Shown here: in pieces, positions 32,356 to 45,400 of the stretch
Layout: each line of letters begins with the position of its first letter
How positions within the stretch are numbered: the stretch's first letter is position 1
Assembly (NCBI GenBank): GCA_023935145.1
Contig: CM043700.1
Coordinates: 25,824,001-25,888,000, forward strand
DNA from: Bretschneidera sinensis
Lineage: Eukaryota; Streptophyta; Magnoliopsida; Brassicales; Akaniaceae
DNA: 64,000 nt
Reading direction: 5' to 3'
Made by a program: the position numbers and the translations under genes
The notes under the pieces: generated by a model
What the model saw: the letters and a program-made list of their open reading frames with translations, nothing else
Database searches by the model: none
What the model was told of the DNA's origin: nothing

Positions 32356-35300
32356 GACTTAGCAGTATGTGCAAAAAAAAATTGACAGGGTGGTTTGCTA
32401 GTGGCAATTAAAGCAGAAGATTTTAGTGTATATATTTCTTTCGAAAAAATAGGGACAAGGGATTATAATTTTTTTATTCATGTATTTTTGTGATAAATCA
32501 CGTATTTTTCTGATAAAATTTATATTTTTTTAGTGACAAAACACAAATTTTTAGTGATAAATGTATTTTTTTTGTTTTTATCATTAAAAATACAATTTTA
32601 CAATAAAAATGTGTTTTACTATAAAATATATAAGTAATTAAAGCAAATTAACTTGTTTCTTGCCAAGACACCTTAATTAGACACAAACAATTTATATATA
32701 TACTATATAATAGAATAGTGGAAACATCCTCGCATCATGGTTCGTTCAAAGATAAGTGCAGTAACTAATGATGAGCGCTCGTACTCATTATAATGACAGA
32801 GTGAGGGTTGGAACCCCTTCCCATAGACAAGAGAATGTGTCCCTTTATCATTGTGGTAAGGCATGGAGACACTGAGAGCAGTCATACTATAAAATCTATT
32901 TTTGGATATCACTTTTTAACATGTGTCAAAATTTTATTTGTAATATACCATATATCTTTTTAAAGTTACTGTAACGGTATTGTAATAAGCCATCTTATAT
33001 ATTAATTGTTACAATATATGAGTATTCATTTTGGGCATTTTTATATCTTTATAGGTATTTAGCTAATGGTTTCCAATAAAAACTTTGTTATGATTGATAA
33101 AGTTATTTGTTATGACTTGTAATTCATGTAAAAAAGATAAAGAAAAAGAAAAAGAAACACTCGGTCGTATATTGCAGCCAAGTTGGAAGATTCTCTTGAA
33201 CATCCACTAAAAGTTTGAATGTTATTTCGACTTTTCGAGTTGCTCATAGGCCAAGCAGAGAGCCGAGCAAATCTTGACTACGTGGAAGTATGTTTATGCA
33301 ACTAGATTTTCCTGTCTATTAATTATATAATTTTTTGTTAAATAAAAAATAAATACTCATAATTTATTATCAAAGAATTTATGTGGTGCATTTTTGTTGA
33401 TGCTTTTCTTTAAAAAAAAAGAAAAAAATTGTGTATATTGCTTTTATATTATTATTATTTTTTTATGTTTTTATGTCCTTGATAAATAATGTTTCTAGCT
33501 AATTAATTTATAATTTTCATTAAAATGTAACTACTAAAAATGTTGATTCTGCATCACATCCTAACTGCTTGACATCAAACAAATCTTGAGGGAAGGAAAT
33601 AGGTGCGCATTCCTTAGCTAAAAAGGGTACTTCTTTAGAGGCTGATTCCATTGTTTTGTATCTAATTCCATTCGCTTCCCTATTTTAACCTAATTGAATT
33701 TTACTAATGTTTTGGGGCAATAATTAGATAACCCTACCAGACAGATGGTTTTGATCCCTTAATTTGTCTCTCAACCTAAATACAGATAAGGATCCTGCTT
33801 TATGCCATCATTGTCTTGTCTCTTATCCCTTAGAAAAGCGACATTTCGGTGGCTGTTGTTGCAAATTAATTAGCGCTAAACTTGCCATACATGGATCTTG
33901 ATTAATATAATTAATCCTTTGCCCATGAACATAATTTAATACTTAATGAAAGAATAATGATCCCACGAATTCGGTTTTATTATCATAAAATAAAAAAATT
34001 CACTAATAATCACACAAAAATTAAATAGTAATTATTTTTAAAAAATTTAAATATCAAAATTACCATTTAATTTTTTAATAATTATCAATAAATTTTTTCG
34101 CCCGGAACAGATTTTGTGATTTCACCTCTCTTAAAAGATGTTTGAGATGTTTTTGCTTCAATGGAGCAGTGATGAGTATTAATTAAGTACCTAGTAGACT
34201 AGTAGAGCATGCAAATGTAAGGAGTTTTATAAGTTAGATAATTCTGTTTTACTCTAATTTCTTAATTTCTTGCATAATTAATTATATTAATTCTAATTCT
34301 CTTTTTTTCTACTAATAATATTCTACGTACATAACGAGTCTTTTGACTCTTTGACGGTAGTGCATGTTTATGAATTAATATATTCAAATCATTAATGAGA
34401 GCATAAGAATTGTAAAAGTAAAGAAAACATTTTTTAGAGCCAAAGAAACTTTTTGAAGCTTTGCCCCCCAAAAGTAGAATGTGGCTCCACTCCTGCTCAG
34501 GGATTGCTCTGGTGCGTTAGCCTCGTGGGAGCTGCGGCATAAATGCTTGAGGTGTGAGTATAGCACGAGACAAAAAGTGCCACATGGGTGTCGACCTGGC
34601 ACCTATCCGAACACGTGTAGTGTAAAGAGTGTAAGAGCTAGTATAGAGTTTATGGTCGATCTTTATTCAGGGATAGCGGAAAGAAATTAAACGTATGTGT
34701 ATCTTCGATATCCACTGAAGATCTTCCACTTTTGTGGATGTGTACGTGATGTGTCGTTTTCAATTGAAGGGCTCTGGCTAATTTCTTACACTCCCTTACA
34801 AAACACCATCTTCATTCTAACTTCTAAGATATTGGCAGTTCAAATATGGAGCCCAAAAGACCGATGTCATATTATGACATTATGTTGACACGCTCATTCT
34901 ACTGTGTCCACATGTTTGGAGTCTTTCTATTGTGCCGTTACAATAATCTTTAAAGGAGCCATGATGCGAGGATGTTGCCACCATAGTCTATATCTATTGG
35001 GACTGTTAAAGCTGTCTTGGCATAAAAACAAGTTAATTTGTTTTAATTATTTATATATTTTGTAATAAAACACAATTATTTGATAAATTTATATTTTTAA
35101 TAAAAATAATAATAAAATTATTATTAAAACTATTTGTTTTATTATCATAAAATATATGAATAAGAAAAATTAACTTATTTTTTTTATCAAATGGCAGTAC
35201 GAATTGGCTAATTAGCTAGCTAGTTAGTGAATAATGGAGTTGATAACACAATTTTACGCGAAATCCCCTTGTTTCTGTTTCTGTTTCTCGAAAAAAATGT

Positions 35301-35376
35301 ATCCGCTAAAATCTTGTGCTTTAACTGCCACTAGCAAACCACCCTGTCAAAAAAAACATTTGCACTACTTAGTGAC
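32356..35376. mobile_element. Element with long inverted-repeat arms of about 400 bp
   Basis: The left arm (about 32356-32742) and right arm (about 34955-35376) are imperfect reverse complements. Shared blocks include GACAGGGTGGTTTGCTAGTG with its complement near 35330-35347, AAACAAATTAACTTGTTT with AAACAAGTTAATTTGTTT, and CATCCTCGCATCATGG with CCATGATGCGAGGATG. About 2.2 kb lies between the arms, without a transposase-like frame. Part of the interior near 34480-34700 is less AT-rich. Very long arms fit a fold-back or MULE-type element. No target duplication was identified, so the class is open. Confidence 0.65.
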
Positions 35377-35471
35377 CAGTATAAGAAATTAGTCAGAGCC
35401 CTTCGATAAAATAAATTAATATCAATAAAGTCAGAAAAAAAACCATAAAATTATAAATTTAAAAATCTCAT

Positions 35472-35553
35472 TCCATTTTTAATAATCAATAAAATAAATT
35501 AATATCAATATTGACATTAATATTAATTTATTTTATTGATTATTAAAAATGGA
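35472..35553. repeat. Hairpin with perfect 32-bp arms
   Basis: 35472-35503 is the exact reverse complement of 35522-35553 (arms begin TCCATTTTTAATAATCAATA), with an 18-base AT-only-like spacer around TTGAC. It may be the end of a local inverted duplication of the repeat at 35520-35740. Confidence 0.85.
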
Positions 35554-35740
35554 TATATTATCAAAAAAATTACTAAAAATGGACATAAACCAGTCTATTA
35601 AATATATTTCCTATAGTTTTCTATTGCATTAATAACTATGATGATTTCAAGAGAATAATTGACTTTTAAAAAAAAAATTCCTTAATGAATCCATTAGATT
35701 TTAATAATTTTTTTTTCAATTATATACAATTAGAAAATTT
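35520..35740. repeat. Dispersed repeat shared with 53830-54060
   Basis: Shared blocks in the same order and orientation include TTTATTTTATTGATTATTAA, GGACATAAA, TCTATTGCATTAATAACTAT and TTTTTTCAATTATATACA. The sequence after the last block in the distant copy (ATCTATCTAGAGATTAAAG) resumes here only at about 37757, after the copia remnant. Confidence 0.7.
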
Positions 35741-35744
35741 GTGG

Positions 35745-37757
35745 ATACAGAGTATTTAAAAGTAACTTTGAGACGCGTATGTACGTTGTCTTTAAGGTTT
35801 TATTGGTCCCCCACTTAATTGCTATGAGGTTTGATAAATATTCATCTAAGATACTCAAAATCTCTAAAAAGCTCTAAGAGCAAAATCAGATATTCTTTTT
35901 TAAGTTCTCTTTTAAAACAATAAAGAAAAGTGGTTGTATTTTTTCAAAGAGAAAAAGAAGAAGAATTATGAAAAATCAGAAAAGAAAATTAAGTAGTTTA
36001 TTTTGGAAGTTATTAGAAGTATTTATAGATTTAATTTGAACTTCCAACAGTCTAAAAATGAAGAGTAATAATTTAAAAACGTAACTCTTCAAAAGAGAAT
36101 ACATAACTTTCTAAAAAAATTATAGCTATTCGAATTCGAATTCAAAATTTTTGAACATTCAGTCGACTAAATGTTTTATTCAGCCAACTGAGTCAACATT
36201 TAAAACTGCAAAGTATCAGGTGTCGGGTATTCAGTTTTATTCAGTCGACTAGAAAACAGACAGTAACTCTTTGTCCTTCATTCAATCGATTGAATTAATC
36301 ATTCAATCGACTGAATCTTGTTTTTCCAACAAAACTTCCAAAAATCCCTCACTTTTGTTTGAAAAACAAAACTTTTCTTGGAAACACTTTGATAAAATAA
36401 TATAGCCAATAATCAACTAAAATTGATATACATATGTAAAGATATCTTTCAATTTAAATCTGTACTTAGTGTTAGTATTTCAAGACTCTAAGAATTATCT
36501 AACTGCTCAATAGCATTAAATTAGAAATTCTCTAAACTAAAGTCATAAATATCACACATATATCGTTATCTTGTTTCGGTGAGAAACTCCATTATTACTT
36601 AGCACTATTGTGCTTGATCCTGATTCATGAACTCTCTTAAGAGTAAACTTTAACTTTCTCTTAAGAAGCGGCACTACTTCTAAGTTCATATAGCTGAAGT
36701 CAACAATGTGTTTCTGCTACTAGAACACACTACAAATCTGTAATAGCCTTCATTAAGAGTATATTTCATCCAACACAAGAAAGTAACGGACAATAGGGCT
36801 AACTTTTGTCAGTATTAATACAATCACTTATCAGTAACTTGTTTTTACCCATTAAACTTTATGACTAGTGTAATGCTAGAAGTAAAGTCGGGTTACCATT
36901 ACTGGTGATTCTTTTTAAAAAGGTTTCAACCCCATTTCTAAAGTTGTCATTCTCACTAACTCCCTAGAGAGAGCTTTAGTGAAAGGATCAGCCAAGTTTT
37001 TACTTGACTTCACATAGACAATTGTGATAATACTATCTCTTATTAATTATCTTAGATACTCATGTCTCAGACTGATGTGTCTAGACTTACCATTATAAGT
37101 ATTGTTATAAGCTCTTAACAACGTAGCTTCATTGTCATAGTGAATAAAAATTGGAGGCATATGATGTGGCCACAGACTTATATCCAACAATAAGTTACGT
37201 ATCCATTATGTCTCTTTCCCAGTTTCCGCTAAAGCTATAAATTCAGATTTCATTGTTGAGTGAAAATTATGCGTCTGTTTTTTGTTTCTTCAAGAAGCAG
37301 CCCCACCACCAAGGGTAAAAACTCACTCGGTAATGGAGCTATTATCACCAATATTGGTAATCCAACTCGCATCGGTATATCCTTTCAATACAGCCGGATA
37401 ATCACTGTTAAACAAACCCAAACCTATGGTTCTCTTAAGATAACCAAAGATCCCGCCAATGGCTTTTCAATGTTCTATACTAGGATTACTAGTATATCTA
37501 CTCAATTTACATATAGTAAATGTAATGTATGGCCTAGTGCAATGCATAACATACATTAAATAACCAATAACATTAGCATACCCAAGTTTTGTTACAGATC
37601 TACCAGTATTATTTATTAATTTAATACTTCTATCAAAATGAGTGTTTCACTCTTTGATATTACAGATCTACCAGCATACCAAGTTATATCCTTCATTCAG
37701 TTGACTGAATCAATCATTTAGTCGACTAAATCTTGTTTTTCCAACAAAACTTCCAAC
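35745..37757 (-). mobile_element. Copia-like remnant with AGTCGACT-bearing LTR pieces
   Basis: A minus-strand RNase H remnant lies inside. The tract ATCTTGTTTTTCCAACAAAA, accompanied by palindromic (A/G)TCGA(C/T) words, occurs on both sides (near 36315 and 37725), suggesting two partial LTR copies. The right end finishes CTTCCAACA followed by TATAC, also present at the left junction near 35733, compatible with a 5-bp duplication. The left LTR start is not recognisable, so the boundaries are inferred. Confidence 0.55.
36935..37400 (-). pseudogene. Copia RNase H fragment
   Basis: The minus strand reads GYTDASWITNIGDNSS, then VFTLGGGAAS, STMKSEFIALAETGKET, PPIFIHYDNEATLLRAYNNT, SRHISLRHEYLR and KSSKNLADPFTKALSREL, interrupted by three or more stops. 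These are the successive conserved blocks of the copia RNase H domain (GYSDADWAG, STAESEYIA, CDNxAA, KHIDIRYHFIR, NxADxFTKxL). Confidence 0.85.
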
Positions 37758-40069
37758 ATATACATATATCTATATATTAAAGTGTCACGATGCATAATCT
37801 CACATTGATTAGGAAAAAACTATGGGGTTGAAATCTTCGCTATAAAGTGAAAGTAAAAGTCCACATATAAAAACATGATCTTTTAGCCAATGAACTGTAC
37901 ATAATGAGTGATTATCTTTCATAAAAATAATTGTGAAATGGGTGTCTAGCTTAAAACTTTTCTTTTCTTTTTTTGTTAAGACAATCTAGGCACTCTTATT
38001 TGTACTAATCTTATCCTTATCTTGAAGGAAACCTTCATTAAATCTAATCCAAAATTTTCTTTTGAGGTTTCAAGGTCTTATATTTGAAGGTAGACCATTA
38101 ATAAAAATCTTTGTCCAAAACTTTTTAGTTTCAAGAATTTTCGTTTCTTTTAAAGTTTCATGGTCCAGTCCTTATCCTTAGAGGGTTGGACATAAATTAA
38201 ATCTCAATCCATTTTTTTTAGTTTCATATTAAAGTTTAATGAGTGTGTAAGTATAATTCATTCCTCTCCCATACCCTAATCTCCTGAAAATAGAATCTTT
38301 TGAATGTAGACCATTGACAAAGAATTTTAGCCCTATTAAGGTCAAATGGACTTTTCTTACTCGTTATCTTAGCCTCGTGCTAGTGTAGAATGACTCTCCA
38401 AAATGCCAAAAATGGATATAGTGTCTCAAGCCCAAAAATATTCATTCTTCCCCAAATGATCCTTTACCTAAGAAAAAGGCAAAAATAAGCGGTCTCCACA
38501 TCTGAATCTTATTATATAAGTCTGACACAGTATCTATATTTTGATTTAGAAAAAAAAAATATTCTTGAATAGGCACCAAATTATGTGAAAACCAAACATA
38601 AAAGCTTCAACATTTAAAATATAAACCTAAAGTAAGGAATAATAATTTTGCATGTTCATAACTGAAAGCATTACATTTTGATTGTTCAAATCCTCTGCTA
38701 ATAGATTCAGAGCCCACCTCCAACAGTATATACATGATTTTTTATTTTTTTTTGTTTGCGGGGAAGAAATAAAATTCTTTGGAAATTTAAGATTTTTAGG
38801 GAAAGCCTACTCCCAATCAAGAAAAATCTCAATTGTTAATTACACAAAATTTCTCACTTGTTCTCCATAACTGCGATTTCTAAAATATAAAAGAAATATA
38901 ATTTTATCTAGGCCAAAGTAAAAATCAATTGAGTTTCATAGTTCTTTTTTTTCCTTGTGTTGAATGATTTATTCCGTATTTATAAGGGAGTTTTGGAGAA
39001 ATAATGATAGAGTTGAGACTTTTTCCACCAATATGATCTTATCTCATACTGAACTTTTATCTCCTCAAAAGACAAACCTTAACAATCGTTCTATTCATAA
39101 ATGGAGTTTGCATGAATTTATATTTCCATACTCCAAAAGACAACTTTTAGCTAAATGCCAATGTTTGGCAAGTACTTAAAAGCATTTTGCTTAAATCACT
39201 TTAAAGAATAAAAATTCTTTGAAATGATTTAAGCAAAGTGAACTTACTTAAATCACTTGTCAAATATCGTCGATGTCTATCTCCATTTGATTAAAATTTT
39301 ATCTCTTAATTAAAAAGATAAAATTCAGCTTTATCCGGTTTCTTTACTTTGGTCGGTGGTAGCTAGCTGCTTGTGAAAGACTCTTTTGACCCACGCACAT
39401 AACAGCAAAAGCCATTGGTAGGCCTGCAATTTGCAAACTTCACTTTCCCATTTAAAGGGGATTTAAGCCCAATTTAATAGCATTTTCAAGAGTGATGGGC
39501 CCGATTTAGCGCATGGAAATGGCCTGCCATTTCTTCACAATTTCCCGTTTCCTTGTTGAGCCCGCTTTATTCCAATCAATGGCCCAACATTGTTAAACCC
39601 AATTTAAGTAGACTTAAGAATTTATTATGGTTTAGACTAATTTTAGGGTCTAATTACCCTTATTTGGACCCATCGAAATTAAATCCAAATTAAGAGATTT
39701 AATTGGATGATTCTTGAGCCCAATGAAATAAATTGTTTTCTTAACAAACACCATATTTTTTATGCCAAAGTCCGTTGCAAAAAGATTGTCAACAGGGAGT
39801 GTTTATATTTTGTCTCCACCACTACATATGCACTAAGGAATATCTGGTTATTAGGATCAACTCCTATTGCAGCTAAAAGTTGGCCACCATATTTACTCTT
39901 CAACTAACAACTTCTAGACCAATCAGAGGCCTACAACTTGTTAGAGACCCTTCTTATAGGCATCAATGCATACATACATTCTCTCAAATAACAAAAGGTT
40001 AAGTTTTGTAATCACCGTGGTAACATGATTTGATATTCTTAATTCGGTTTTGTACTCAAATAGCATGTT
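37758..40069. other. AT-rich intergenic DNA without a gene
   Basis: No supported coding region. Open frames here are short and lack domains. One hairpin (39186-39237) is listed separately. The section 39420-39700 is slightly less AT-rich but still gives no recognisable product. Confidence 0.45.
39186..39237. repeat. Short hairpin, arms of about 24 bp
   Basis: TTTGCTTAAATCACTTTAAA and TTTGAAATGATTTAAGCAAA pair with few mismatches across a small AAAA loop. It may be the remains of a MITE, or simple local structure. Confidence 0.6.
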
Positions 40070-40072
40070 ATA

Positions 40073-40880
40073 TTACTTCTTATAATCACCCATACTCAAA
40101 TTCTTTGCACTTTGTAATTTTATCAGATAATCATCAATACCATAATCCTTCTTCACTTTTTGGTTGAATATAGCTAGTAGCCACTTGAAGTTAGCTTTCA
40201 GCATATTTAGATACCTCTTTACAAGTTGGGTTGTTGTCATCCTTCTATTCCTTATCTTAATGCATGTATACTCATCAATATATGTTTTACTATAAAGATA
40301 AGGACTTTTGGAGTTTTTCTCACATATAGCTTCTAAGGACAACAAGGTTTAAATGTACCAACTACCCTGATACTGTCATTGTACCAACTACCCCGATACT
40401 GTCATTGTACTAACTACTCTATACATTGATATTGAATATGTTTTTCAAAATATAATCATCAATTGCCTTAATGATATGTTCTTTGGTGCCAAACTTCTGT
40501 TTGATTTATAATTTGGGGTCAGCCATAGGTTCCTCTCTAAACTCAAAACACCTATGTTTAATTTTTCCCACTAAAACATAGTCTTCATCATCACTATATA
40601 TATCATTTGAGCCATCATACTAAGATTCACTATCATCATGCACATTATTGTCCACCCTAGTTAGGATATCTTCATCCATCCTTGAACGACATGTCCTACC
40701 AACATTTTTCACTTTACCTTGATCAACATACTTCTCAAACTCTGCATCATCCTCACTAAAGCCATAATCACTATCAACAAACTCCAAGTGTGTGTCAGTG
40801 TCAAATTCATCATCACATTCCATAACTACCCTTATTTTCCACAACCTATGTATCTTAATACTGCAACAAAAACCTACCAT
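40073..40880 (-). pseudogene. MULE (MuDR-type) transposase N-terminal relic
   Basis: Read on the minus strand, an acidic segment comes first (MECDDEFDTDTHLEF, SDYGFSEDDAEFEKYV). Next is a degenerate MULE N-terminal block (DPKL, then FGTKEHIIKAIDDYILKN, near 40440-40520). Last comes EYTCIKIRNRRMTTTQLVKRY, through KANFKWLLAIFNQKVKKDYGI, in the frame 40345-40073. The last block matches the HTCxxxxxNRxxTSKWLAxxY region before the MULE transposase core. Frames are broken, a 26-bp tandem repeat has expanded in the middle, and no catalytic core follows. Family assignment is from motif memory. Confidence 0.65.
40354..40431. repeat. 26-bp tandem repeat, nearly three units
   Basis: Units starting TGTACCAACTACCCTGATAC are at 40354 and 40380, and a third, diverged unit starts at 40406. 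The repeat sits inside the MULE relic and disrupts it. Confidence 0.8.
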
Positions 40881-42417
40881 TCTTCTCTCTTATATTTGGT
40901 CCACCTTTCCCCATCCTCTCAGCATTGTGATCCTTATCCATGATATACTCCATCAATCAATCCCTAATGCACTCGTTAAAAGGCACATCCCTTGCTTAGA
41001 GATCCACACCAATGTGAGACCTATATGGCAATATCTCCATCCCACATGAAAATCAAGGTTGACTTTGATACCGTTTTGTCACGGGCTGAGCTCTAACCCA
41101 AAAGATTAGCCTAATATGTGAAGTTGCCAATATGCTATATATGACTCATTCATTTCTGCTTAATTGATGTAGGATACTACATGCCACGTGCCCATAAAAT
41201 AATGCATTGAGGGAATAAACAAAACTGAATCTCACACTCTGTCTAATGTTAGATTCCTTTATGGAATAGACACTTTCTTGGAATGCTAGATTCTTATTAC
41301 TTCACTAAAACTCATACAAACGTGTGAGGAAAACGTTATTTAAAATCATCAAACAAATTTTTTTGCATGGTTGAATGTTAAACAATCAGCCAATTATTAT
41401 AAAACACATACAATCAACCAATTATTACACATGCTAAACACTTTTCATCATGGAGATTGGACAAATCCATATGAAAAATCGTAAACAAGATAAGCAACAT
41501 ATCATAATCAATGAGATATTTGTTTTTAGATTTATCTCGCCAAACCATTTTCATTTTATCCTCAATTCCTGGTGATGAAACTGTAATAATGAAACAGTGA
41601 TAACGCTTTAAATATGTTGATTTGCAAAAAAAAAAAAAAAAAGATAAACACTACTCGAAATCATTATTTCTTATCTCTTTTGCATCTATTCTCTCAAGAA
41701 CTTAAGGTTCAGTTCTACTTCTTCCAAACCCTAATATTAACTTAAAATCGTATTTAATCCCCAAATTAGGTGTGAACGTGCAGATTGAGACTTAAGGTTT
41801 TAATTCTCCCACTTCTAAACTCTAAAATTGACCTAAAATCATATTTAACTCCGAACGCTTACATTGGGGAGATTTTCTCTCATAAAGCCAACTAGGATGC
41901 CAATTGTAAAATATTTATGGTTTAAGGCCACCCAACCAATTTTGGATGGAAAATGGACGAAAAGAAGCTTTTTACTATCAAACGACACTCTTAAATCTTA
42001 ATCGAGAAAAAAGTAAAATGTTATTCGCATATTTAATTTGAGAAAGATAGAAAAAAAAAAAGGTTAAGGACCAGATAAGAAACCTGATAAACCTTGAGGA
42101 TCAAATTTGCCATTTAGCCTATTTTTATCATATTTAGTTTTAGAAATCAGATGGCTGCAAAGTACGAGATACATGTCGAACAGCCCATATCAATATCGTT
42201 GAGAATTCTACGGACCTATACATTCTGTGTAGAGATGCATGTACCCAATTTCTACCCCAGTGGCCTCTTCAGTGCTTCAGCAAACGCAAACCAATCGTTT
42301 TCCTGGCTAAGATTCATCCACAACATAAGGTATACCCCGCAACTATATTAAAAACCATCGAATTTATCCAAAAAAGGTTGCACCATTTCAAATTCTGCTC
42401 CCAACAGATTTAACTTA
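40881..42417. other. Upstream region of the SOUL gene and remaining MULE debris
   Basis: No independent gene is supported. The part next to 42418 must hold the promoter and 5' UTR of the plus-strand SOUL gene. I could not single out a convincing TATA box. A poly(A) tract lies at 41627-41642. Confidence 0.4.
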
Positions 42418-45400
42418 ATGGCCACTACCACACAACTTGCCGCCCAGATTTTCCCGCCAATCCCCTCCACCGCTTACGTCACTTACCGTCGACGGACCAC
42501 CACAGGACCCGTCGGCTCTTTCCTCTCTCGTCCAAGAAGTTTGAAGACTAGAAGCTTAACCGTTAATTCTGAACGAAACTTGAAGTGGGCCCTTCGGCTA
42601 AGCCTGGTGGACCAAAGCCCGCCAAAGTCGACGGTCGACATGGAACGGTTAGTGAGTTTCTTGTACGATGATCTGCCGCATCTTTTTGATAATCAGGGGA
42701 TCGATCAGACGGCCTACGATGAGCGGGTGAGGTTCAGGGACCCCATCACCAAGCATGACAGCATAAGTGGGTATCTCTTCAACATTGAGCTCTTAAAGGT
42801 GCTCTTCAGACCTCACTTTCAATTGCACTGGTGCAAGCAGGTTTGACTACTTGTAGTTTATCTTTTTCTTTTTTAATAGCTGTAGGATTTATTAATCAGG
42901 AACTTACTAGTATGTGTTTTGATTAAATTGGAAATTGGAAGTGTTTGTTATTTTGAGTATGATTTGAACTAACAACTTTTGTTTTAGATGAATGTTTTTT
43001 CACTTATCATGTAAGGAGTAGTTCTACTTAAGAGTTACTTACAAACTAGAGTACTTTAATAAATAAAAAAACATTTGCTTCATTTGAATACAAGAACTTA
43101 AAAAGAATGTGAAGTGTGAACCCAACAGACAATTATCAATTTACCCAATCCCATTTAATGAAAAAAAGGTAAATTACAGTATTATCGGTTTGGTTTGACC
43201 TTAATTACGATCCACTCCATTATTATAAAAAACCCTACATTCCTCCTTAAACTTTTTCTGAATGAACTAGATCATTTCCTGTGAGAAAATTGATGATGTG
43301 ATTATTATTATTAAGGGTGAGAGTATGGAGTTAGACTTTTTGAGCACTGCAGAGCAGATCACCTGAGCGTTGGGGATTTGTTGGAAAGCAACTTGCTAGA
43401 AAGTTATTTGTGCTTCCTTTACAATAAATTTTTTGCTACAAGAGCAAGTTTTGTTTTTTTTTAACATTTTGAAATCTTATAGAAGATTGAGAATAAGACT
43501 CATTTGTTAGATTAGGGTCAAACCACAATGATGTATTTTTAATTTACCCATAATAATAATAATCATCTTACAAGTCAATTTTGATGTTAAATGATAACCA
43601 CATCAATATTGGATATTTTATTTTATGATCTATTTGAGCAACGAGTGTCGTCAATCCTTCGTGGTTCAAAAAAGTTCTTTGAGCTCGTTAAAGAAGGTGC
43701 TGTTGGGAATGTTGTAAGAGTTTCAGAATTCGCTCCAGGAAGAAAAATTTCCATTTGGCTGAATGAACAGGTTTTGCTTTGGTTCCTTAAGGTATGGAAG
43801 GAATTTATTTTGAAAGGGGAGAAGGCAATTGGTTTCGGAGAAGGAGGGAGTGGAACAGGTCTCTTTTGGTGGGTTTGCATCGAAACAGGAATGATCGCTT
43901 TGTCTCAATAACAGGGATCACTAGTGGGAACTCTAGTTTTATTATATTGCCGGAAGGTGTGGCTGTTGATTGTTGGTGGAAGGTTTTGACGGTAGTGTCA
44001 GAGCTCGTCAAACCTGGTTCTTCTTCAAGGCATCGATATGGGAGAGAGAAAATCAAGGAGGGGGTCTTCGTCAGCTCTATGATTCTAGTTCTAGGAAGAT
44101 TTCAGAGGGGTTGGGGGCTCAATCTCATATTAAATCTTTAGAGGCCAGTGGTGGGTCCTTGTCGTTGATTGGTTCTTGCCCGTGCTGTGGGGCAGATTTG
44201 TCTGGGAGTGTGGTTCCCCGAGCGTTGAAGGAGCCAAAGTCGTGGGCGATGGTAGTCAAAGGGTCTATGGTTGAGTCTGTGTCTAGAACTCTGGATGGAG
44301 AAGAAGATGATTCTGTAACACGCGTGGCTGTGCGCGTGGAAGAGTTGAGAGACAAGGTAAGAGACAACTGGATTCAATTTCAAATATTGAATTGCCAATT
44401 GTGGCTCTGGGCCAGAAGAGTGAAGTGGGCAAGAAGATAGGGCCTAATTTTTTTAAAGAACCCGGACCTAGTAACCAATTCCCTAAGCTTATTTCCTCTG
44501 GTTCTTTGAGTGTAATTCAAGTTGAAGGGGATGGGCTTGCTAAGGGAAGAATGGTTCTTAATTCTAAGTGTGTTGGGCCTTATAAGTCAAAGATTAAGAG
44601 GCCCAAACGGCCTGGACTTAGAGGCTCGAAACTTTCAAAACATTGGGTGGCCAAGCGTTTTGGTCCACTAGCATTGAGCTCTCGGGTTCTTCAAATGCCG
44701 TTGACGTCGCAGGAGTGGCCAGAAGTCCTTTACCGAAGAGCTTTGATGTCGGTGATTCTGTCTTGCCGGCGTCAAGATTTTCTAAAGCGGTGGAGAATGT
44801 CGAGTGGCTCCTGGAGGGTGTTGCTGGAGAGGTATTGGTGAAGGAGGTTCCAGGGGCTGCTGTTGTTTCTCTTGGGCCAGATTTTTCCGACGAGGTGATA
44901 GTAGCTGGTTCCAGCCTAGAAAGGAAGTCCTCTTATAACGTTGATTCTACTTCAACTTCAAGAGTCTCTCTCTCTTTGTTTTCGGATCAATGGATGCCCT
45001 TCTTGGTACAAATTTTTCTCCTAAGAATCAGTTGGTGATTTTGCCTTCTGTTGACTCCTGTTCAGTATTCTCCCGGAGGTTTTGGTTTAGGTTGATTCTG
45101 ATGGGTTTTCAGGGTTCTTTGATAGCATTAATTACGAGGTTTCGGGTTTTAATAGAGAGTGCAATAGAGGTGGTGATCTTAGCTTGGCCCTAGTGGAGAG
45201 TGGAGATCCAGTGGAGATGTGGGAGGGTGTGGATGTTAGGAATGAATTAGTAGTGACAGGAAAGCATCGACTCGGGTTAATAAGCTCCACAAATTGGTGG
45301 GGGTTTCGATAATAGGAATTGAAGATCAAGCTATTAATTTGTTTGAGGAAATTGAACGTCTTAGTGTTGTAGAGTGTAAAACCCGATGTCGTGGTCAATC

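Noticed and set aside
32700..32912. Possible tRNA-like B box (GGTTGGAACCCC)
   Set aside because: No A box or cloverleaf could be built around it. It lies just inside the inverted-repeat element.
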